Below are positions 58,237-64,000 of a stretch of 64,000 nucleotides of DNA, in pieces (the stretch's first letter is position 1; the number at the start of each line of letters is the position of its first letter). This DNA comes from Owenia fusiformis (taxonomy: Eukaryota; Annelida; Polychaeta; Sabellida; Oweniidae): contig CAIIXF020000005.1 of NCBI GenBank assembly GCA_903813345.2, forward strand, positions 42,199,394 to 42,263,393, read 5' to 3'. The position numbers and the translations under genes are program-made. The notes under the pieces are model-generated. The model worked only from the letters and a program-made list of their open reading frames with translations. It did no database searches and was not told the origin of the DNA.

Positions 58237-59546
58237 ACAGCTGGAAGAACCGATACTTAACACTTTTTGTAATTTATGCAGCATCAGTATTATCTGTGCC
58301 ACATGAGATTATAAAAAAAGTAAACAATCTTGTATTTAAATTTCTATGGGATGGAAAAAAGGACAAAATAAGAAGATCTATAATCATAAATAATATTAAT
58401 AAGGGTGGAATAAATATGATTGACTTAGAGTCTCAAATACATGCACTTAAAGCAGCATGGATCCCCCGTTTGCATAATCAAAACATGTACAATAAAATCC
58501 CTTACTTCTATTTCAATAAATTTCTTCCAAATATAGATGTATTATTCAAGATAAATGATACTAGATTCAAAGAATTTGAAAATGTTCCACTTTTTTATCA
58601 ACAAGTGCTGGAAGCACATTGTTTATGTAAATGCATCAAAAATATAAGAGATATGAAGCAACATGAACTCTTGCAAGAGGTTATATGGGGAAACAAATTA
58701 TTCACCGTCAAAAATAAACCAATTTTCTTTGAATCATGGATCAAAAGTGGAATTATATACATAAAAGACTTGATAATTCAGAACAGGTTCCTTGATGTTA
58801 ATATGTTATATCAAAAACTTGTAAATAATTAAAATTGGATATCTGAATATTACAGAGTTTTATCAGCCATGGGCACACTGAAAGAAAGATTCAATTTAGA
58901 ATCTGTCAAGTATACAAATATTCATAATACTTTTAAATTTAATATAAATAATGTGATTATCACTGTGAATAATCAGAAATCCAAATTCTTTTATGAAATA
59001 TTAAAAAACAAACGATCGGAAAAATGGTTTATGAAAAGGAAATGGGAACAAGAGTTTTGCTATGAAGCCAATGATGAAATAAATTGGCAAAACTTTTTCT
59101 CTACAAAAATAAGTTGTAAAGAAAAGAAAATAGGTAATTTCAACTTTAGAATAATCAACAATATTCTTCCTAGCCTTAGTGATTTATATATATTTGGTAA
59201 AAGTGAAACCTACAAATGTAGTTTATGTAATGAATTATGTACCTTGAAACATTTGTTATTTTCATGCTCATATTCTCAAAACATTTGGAAACATATTTAT
59301 AATATCTCAGGGTTAAGAGTAACTTACAGAAAATTGATAATTGGTTACGATGGAAATGACAGTCATACTGAATTTTTAAACTATTTTATAAGTATTGTGT
59401 CATTTGTTATATATAAAACATATATTCAAGAACTGAATAATGGTATTAAGCGTAATTTTGAAGGCACTATTAAAACTTTAAATTTTGAAATCTGTACTCG
59501 TAAAAATGTATTTTTTAAAAACAAATGGAAAATGATTAAAACATAA
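58231..59546 (+). pseudogene. LINE ORF2 C-terminal part with zinc knuckle
   Basis: After the frameshift the text continues ILDSWKNRYLTLF, PHEIIKKVNNLVFKFLWDGK, LKAAWIPRL. One TAA (58830-58832) divides it from NWISEYYRVLSAMGTLKERF. The end holds ISCKEKKIGNFNFRIINNIL and a knuckle, C-x2-C-x7-H-x4-C (CSLCNELCTLKHLLFSC), of the zinc-binding type found behind L1-like reverse transcriptases. It ends KNKWKMIKT at 59546. Confidence 0.88.
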
Positions 59547-59650
59547 CTCATTATACATTATTGTAATTAATTGTATCATTGTATTTCTGTATCGTAAAAA
59601 CCTAAATTGGAATAAACTCTATTTGAAAAATAAAAAAAATGAGCCTTTCA

Positions 59651-59870
59651 TAATAAGATATTATATATTGTTTTCATTCAGTTTTTGAACCATGCATACT
59701 CAATATACATGTGTATGCTTATAAAACAAATTTATTTCTTATTCAGTCTTTCCAAATGTATGAATCAATAGACCCACCCTCTGATTGGATTATTCGCTTA
59801 AGACGCAGAAGCCATTGGTTGATGGCATAATTGATTGATGTATGCGGAAGTACCATTCAGCTGCTAGTTA
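59651..59870. other. Short spacer
   Basis: Genomic DNA between the LINE target duplication and the next element. GACCCACCCTCT at 59770 is an inverse of AGGGTGGGTC at 56345, only 10 bp, not enough to call termini. Confidence 0.4.
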
Positions 59871-61696
59871 TTAGACTCCAGATTGAAAATCTGGAGTCTA
59901 TTGTTTTCGTCAGTTTTCTTCTTATTAGACTCCAGATTGAAAATCTGGAGTCTATTGTTTTTGCCTGTTTTCTTATTATTATTATTATTCTTTTTTCTTC
60001 CTCCTCACCAAATTTCTCGTCAACTATAACAGCTTACTTAATCCAACTTACATGGTTAACTAAAGACTGTACCCGGCTTTCTCGGAAATTAGGTCAAATT
60101 TTTATCTAGGTCAAAGGTCAAGAACTAGGTCAAATCTTACATTTTCAACATTCTTCATCATATCTTCGTCAATATTCTTCGTAACTCCTTCATCTTTTTT
60201 TCATCGTGTAGCTTAGAAAAAGGCGAATCAAAGATATGACATCAGAATTTTGATTACTCTTACCGATTTTGAGATATGGCGTCCGAAATGTAGGTCACGC
60301 CTAAACATGCTCCAAATCGAATGTGTGAGCTATGAAAAAGATGTAGATTTATCTCAGGAATCCAAATCTGCAAACCAAATTTAGATCGGACTTCCAGTTC
60401 GGAAGTTATGGCGTTTTGAAAGCTCAAAAATCGCTAAATTTGGTGCCTATGTTAAGTCAATGGGAAAAAAGACTTTTTCGAAGTGTAAAATACAGGATAT
60501 AGACTGAGTACAGCTTATCATAATGAATGCTTATATAAGAAGGGGACCTCAAAAGCTACATAGCTTCAAAATTTGGACACCAAAATGCCTTGGTCAAAAT
60601 CTAGGTCAAATTCATAGTTTTTCCTTATTTTTACGATTCTGACACTACACTTTAATAATTTAGTTCAAAATTTTGTATACAGGTTGCAAAGAATGTGCTA
60701 ATAGTGTTAGCCTTTTGCCGTCAGAAAGTATTTTGACCCACTTTTGAGATATGGTGTCCGAAAAGTAGGTCAAAATAAAAAGTTCTCCAAATTCAACGTA
60801 TGAGTTATGAATTAAGGGTAGAATTTTCTCAGGAATCCGAATCTGCAAACCAAATTTCGATCCGACTTCCGGTTCGGAAGTTATGGCGTGTCCAAAAAGT
60901 AGGTCAAAATAAAAAAATTCCAAATTTAACGTATGAGTTATGAATTAGGGGTAGAATTTTGTCAGCAATCCGAATCTGCAAATCAGATTTCGATCCGACT
61001 AACGGTTCCAAAGTTATGGCGTTTTGAAAGCTCAAAAATTGCTAAATTTGGTGCCCCATGTTATGTCAATGAGAAAAAGGATTTTTTTGAAGTGTAAAAT
61101 ACCAGATATAGACTGAGTACAGCTTAATATTCTGAAAGCCTATAAAAGGAGGGGACCTCGAAGGCTATCTAGCTTTAAAATTTGGACGCAAAAATGCCTA
61201 GGTCAAAATCTAGGTCAAATTCATAGTTTTTCCTTATTTTTGCGATTCTGACATTACACTTTGATGATTTGCTTCCAAATTTTGTAGACAGGTAGCAAAG
61301 AGTGTGCTTATAGTGTTAGCCTTTTGCCGTCAGAAAGTATTTTGCCCCACTTTTGAGATATGGTGTCCGAAATGTAGGTCAAAATAAAAAGTTCTCCCAA
61401 TTTAATGTATGAGTTATGAATTAAGGGTAGATTTTTCTCAGGAATCCGAATCTTTAAAGCAAATTTCAATCCAACTTCTGGTTACATAGTTATTGCAGTT
61501 TGAAGTCTCGAAAAGTCGATATGATGATTTCCCCATGTTAAGCCAATGGAGTCGAAGATAACATTCTTAAGAGTTGTCTAAATGTCTATATTCTAGCTGA
61601 CTCAGCTTATTCTGAATGACTCAGCTTACAAGATTCTGGATGACTCAGCTTGAAATCTGGAGTCTTAAATTGAACTTGTTCAATTTACATGTCTAG
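59871..61696 (+). mobile_element. Helitron-like family 3, unit 1
   Basis: The 5' end has two perfect 12-bp hairpins AGACTCCAGATT-GAA-AATCTGGAGTCT (59873-59899 and 59927-59953). The body contains AGGTCAAAGGTCAAGAACTA and tandem modules with TTCGATCCGACTTCCGGTTC and GTTATGGCGTTTTGAAA. The 3' end: CTGGAGTCT (inverse of the 5' end), hairpin AAATTGAAC-TT-GTTCAATTT (61667-61686) and CTAG|T (61693-61696). No protein coded; the minus-strand ORF at 60660 is repeat. Confidence 0.72.
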
Positions 61697-63113
61697 TTAT
61701 TATTATTCTTATTATTCTAACCCAGTTTTCTCAATAACCATAAGGTCTTCAGTAAAGTCAATCATTTGGTCAATTTAGGTTCAGAATCTAGTTCTCTGGA
61801 AATTGGGTCAAAATTTTATCTAGGTCAAAGGTCAAGAACTAGGTCAAATCCAGTACTTCGTCAATTTTTTCGATTTTCTCGGTCGTCCTTCAATATTTTC
61901 GATCCGGGTTTTTTTCATTGTGTTCCTTATAAAAAAGTAGGAAAGCTAGGTTCAATTTTGTTTTTTGATATCTCAAACCGATTTCGAGATATCAGTGTCC
62001 GAAAGCGAGGTCCAAAAAAAAGTTCTCCGAATCAAATGTCCAGGATATTAGTCTTATAGGAAATTTTCTCAGGATTCTGAATCTGCAAACCAAATTTCGA
62101 TCAAACTACCGGTTCGGAAGTTATGGCGTTTTGAAAACTCAAAAATCGCTAAATTTGGTGCCCATGTTAAGTCAATGGGAAAAAATATTTTTTTGAAGTG
62201 AAAAATACGGAATATAGACTGAGTTCAGCTTCATATAATCAAAGCCTTCAAAAGAAGGGGACCTCAAAAGCCATCTAGCTTCAAAATTTGGACACCGAAA
62301 TGCCTAGGTCAAAATCTAGGTCAAATTCATAGGTTTTCCTTATTTTTTCGATTCTGACACTACACTTTAATTATATTCTTCGAAATTTTGTATACATGTA
62401 GCCAAGAATATGCTTATAGTGTTAGCTTTTTGCCGTCAGAAAGTATTTTGACCCACTTTTGAGATATGGTGTCCGAAAAGTAGGTCAAAATAAAAAGTTC
62501 TCCAAATTTAATATATGAGTTATGAATAAAGAAAGGAATTTTGTCAGGAATCCGAATCTGCAAACCAAATTTCGATCCGACTTCTGGTTCGGAAGTTATG
62601 GCGTGTCCGAAAAGTAGGTCAAAATAAAAAATCTCCAAATTTAACGTATGAGTTATGAATTAGGGATAGAATTTTGTCAGAAATCTGAATATGCAAACCA
62701 AATTTCGATCCGACTTCCGGTTCGGAAATTATGGCGTTTTGAAATTTCGAGAAAAAACGATCTGATGGTATCCTGATAAAAAGTCAAGAGTAGAGAAGAA
62801 AATATTGAAAAATTCATCCATCCTTCCTATCTCATCCTATCCTTCCTATCTATCCTTCCTTTGTATCTTTTCCTTCCTATCCTTCCTATCCTATCCTATC
62901 CTTTCTTCCTATTCTATTCTATCCTATCCTTCTTTCTTATTCTATCCTATCGTTCTTTCCTATTCTATCCTATCCTACCTTCTATTTTATTTATCCATCT
63001 TTTTCTGGATGACTCAGCTTATTCTGGATGACTCGGCTTATTCTAGATGACTCGGCTAAAAAAAGTCTAGATCTGGAGTCTGAAATTGAACTCGTTCAAT
63101 TTCCAAAATCTAG
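61697..63113 (+). mobile_element. Helitron-like family 3, unit 2 (tandem)
   Basis: Begins right after the CTAG of unit 1 with TTATTATTATTCTTATTATT and repeats the same body order (GGTCAAAGGTCAAGAACTAG near 61822, TTATGGCGTTTTGAAAAC, GTCCGAAAAGTAGGTCAAAA). It ends ATCTGGAGTCT (63071-63081), hairpin AAATTGAAC-TC-GTTCAATTT (63083-63102) and CTAG|T (63110-63113). It lacks the 5' AGACTCC hairpins, so it is a head-to-tail partial copy. Confidence 0.72.
62815..62995. repeat. CCTATC/CCTTCCTAT pyrimidine microsatellite
   Basis: An almost pure pyrimidine strand (interrupted only by A) of CCTAT, CCTTC and TCTAT units inside the unit 2 element; gives the Ser/Tyr/Leu-rich ORF at 62805-63050. Confidence 0.9.
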
Positions 63114-63863
63114 TTATTCTTTCTTTTGGTTCTTCTACATCCTTGATAGGCTGGGTATCTTTATAGACCAACTGTTCTAGATGTCCCCACTGGACTGCCA
63201 GTAAGCCATTTGTCTAGGCTAGACATTTTCGAATCTCCAAAAACTCCAGGGTAGCATTGGACCTGTGTGATGGAGCACTGTTCTATCAGAAAATGAAATT
63301 TCTTTCACATGTTTTTTATATCTTTGAGGAGTAACCTTTTCTAACACCTCATTTCAGTAATATTCAGAGTAAAGGAGAACCCCCGATAAGGAGAGCTTTT
63401 TAGAAGGACACAACTATTTTATTCTGGAAGTGATCATCATGAAATGTTAGCATACTTTTAGAAATGGGGTGAATTTATACATCCTGAAATATCTTTTTTG
63501 AATTATTACAACGTGCGTTTGAAGAACAGTTTTTGTGAAGTGATAAAATTCAATTTTCCATATTTAACCATTACATTTTGCTTAAAATGAATAACTTTCC
63601 CATTACTGTACGAGCAAAATAGAATGTGGCTAAGTAACATAATGAAGCGAAGTCTAAGTTTTCGTAAAGAAATCGATGGGCGCTCCACCAGAAATATATT
63701 TTGAGTATTTTTTACGAATTGGTTCCATTATTCCGTCATTCTCATGAGTGTAAAGGGTCTCAAAAACATATTTCTAGGAAAACTCCCATTGATATCTTTT
63801 ATTTTCTAAGAGTTCAAATAGAACTTATCTTATAATTGTGACACTCTGTTCCTATCCTACCAG
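63114..63863. other. Unassigned DNA before the window end
   Basis: No element termini. The minus-strand ORF at 63506-63688 has no family features. Confidence 0.45.
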
Positions 63864-64000
63864 GCCATACACGGATTTTAACCACAAATAAAGAGTCTAA
63901 CCTTAAAAAACGAGTTCATTGCCTTGCAAAAAATGTTCTTAAAAAGCAATTTTTATATCACACATGTTGGTTTTGGGAATATCTAAGATCACCCAATATC
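63864..64000 (+). CDS. Tentative next exon of the FNIII gene, running off the window
   Basis: A good acceptor (CTGTTCCTATCCTACCAG) precedes a frame that has exactly the phase needed after exon 8 (GGC Gly across the junction). The frame stays open for 45 codons to the window end, starting HTRILTTNKESNLKKRVHCL. No FNIII motif and no internal donor can be seen. An open frame of this length by chance is not negligible, so this is only a candidate; the intervening intron would be 10.1 kb. Confidence 0.28.

Larger units (their letters stand above)
56627..59638 (+). mobile_element. L1/Tx1-like LINE, 5'-truncated, with target-site duplication
   Basis: ATGAGCCTTTCA occurs directly before (56615-56626) and after (59639-59650) the element. 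The 3' end carries AATAAACTCTATTTGAAAAA and a short A tail. The body begins at the FNNSLLLDS motif just upstream of the RT domain, so the endonuclease and ORF1 are absent by 5' truncation. Damage is slight: one frameshift at an A run (58226-58230), a small in-frame deletion after YLTLF, and one stop at 58830-58832. This suggests a fairly recent insertion. Confidence 0.9.

Noticed and set aside
56345-59781. AGGGTGGGTC / GACCCACCCT as termini of a larger DNA transposon around the LINE
   Set aside because: Only 10 bp match, no extended inverted similarity and no target duplication.

Overview
The window is AT-rich animal nuclear DNA with introns, GT-AG splice sites and very dense transposable elements. 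Nothing bacterial is present: there are no operons and no long uninterrupted host ORFs. The repeat mix (Helitron-like elements, mariner and foldback elements, CR1/Jockey-like and L1/Tx1-like LINEs, a tyrosine-recombinase retroelement, many minisatellites) suggests a marine invertebrate, perhaps a mollusc or other lophotrochozoan. That assignment is inference from style only.

One host gene spans the window on the + strand. Eight exons (12515-12581, 16012-16150, 23135-23264, 48621-48734, 49974-50059, 50920-51085, 53293-53513, 53641-53779) share one reading frame across seven GT-AG introns. They encode 354 codons of a glycosylation-rich extracellular region with two clear fibronectin type III domains and a probable divergent one before them. 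Neither end of the gene is in the window, except perhaps for a tentative next exon at 63864. The protein is a cell-surface or secreted FNIII protein (receptor tyrosine kinase, receptor phosphatase or adhesion molecule); the exact family cannot be told from this part. I found no promoter, start codon, poly(A) site, tRNA, rRNA or CRISPR array.

Layout: 1-3570, mariner-like element inside a minisatellite. 3571-12500, mostly unassigned DNA with small MITEs and palindromes. 12515-16150, exons 1-2, separated by a Helitron-like element and a 66-bp minisatellite that carries a MITE. 16151-23134, intron 2, with several foldback and TIR elements including a 1.66-kb giant foldback. 23265-48620, a 25-kb intron 3. 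It holds a 44/46-bp minisatellite split by a LINE and by a TTAA-inserted element; a three-layer Helitron/mariner/Helitron nest; a 162-bp-repeat element; and a decayed tyrosine-recombinase retroelement with split direct repeats. 48621-53779, exons 4-8 with a 33-bp satellite and a Helitron-like element ending 35 bp from exon 7. 53780-64000, a second LINE with target-site duplication and a tandem pair of a third Helitron-like family.

The most interesting signals are: (1) three unrelated-looking element families with one design, in which the 5' terminus is repeated inverted just upstream of the 3' end; in two families this is followed by a 3' hairpin and CTAG/CTGG, and in one family two copies show compensatory changes between the 5' and 3' pairing segments; (2) an A1-internal-B1-A2-B2 split-repeat retroelement whose repeats are almost identical although its coding region is ruined.
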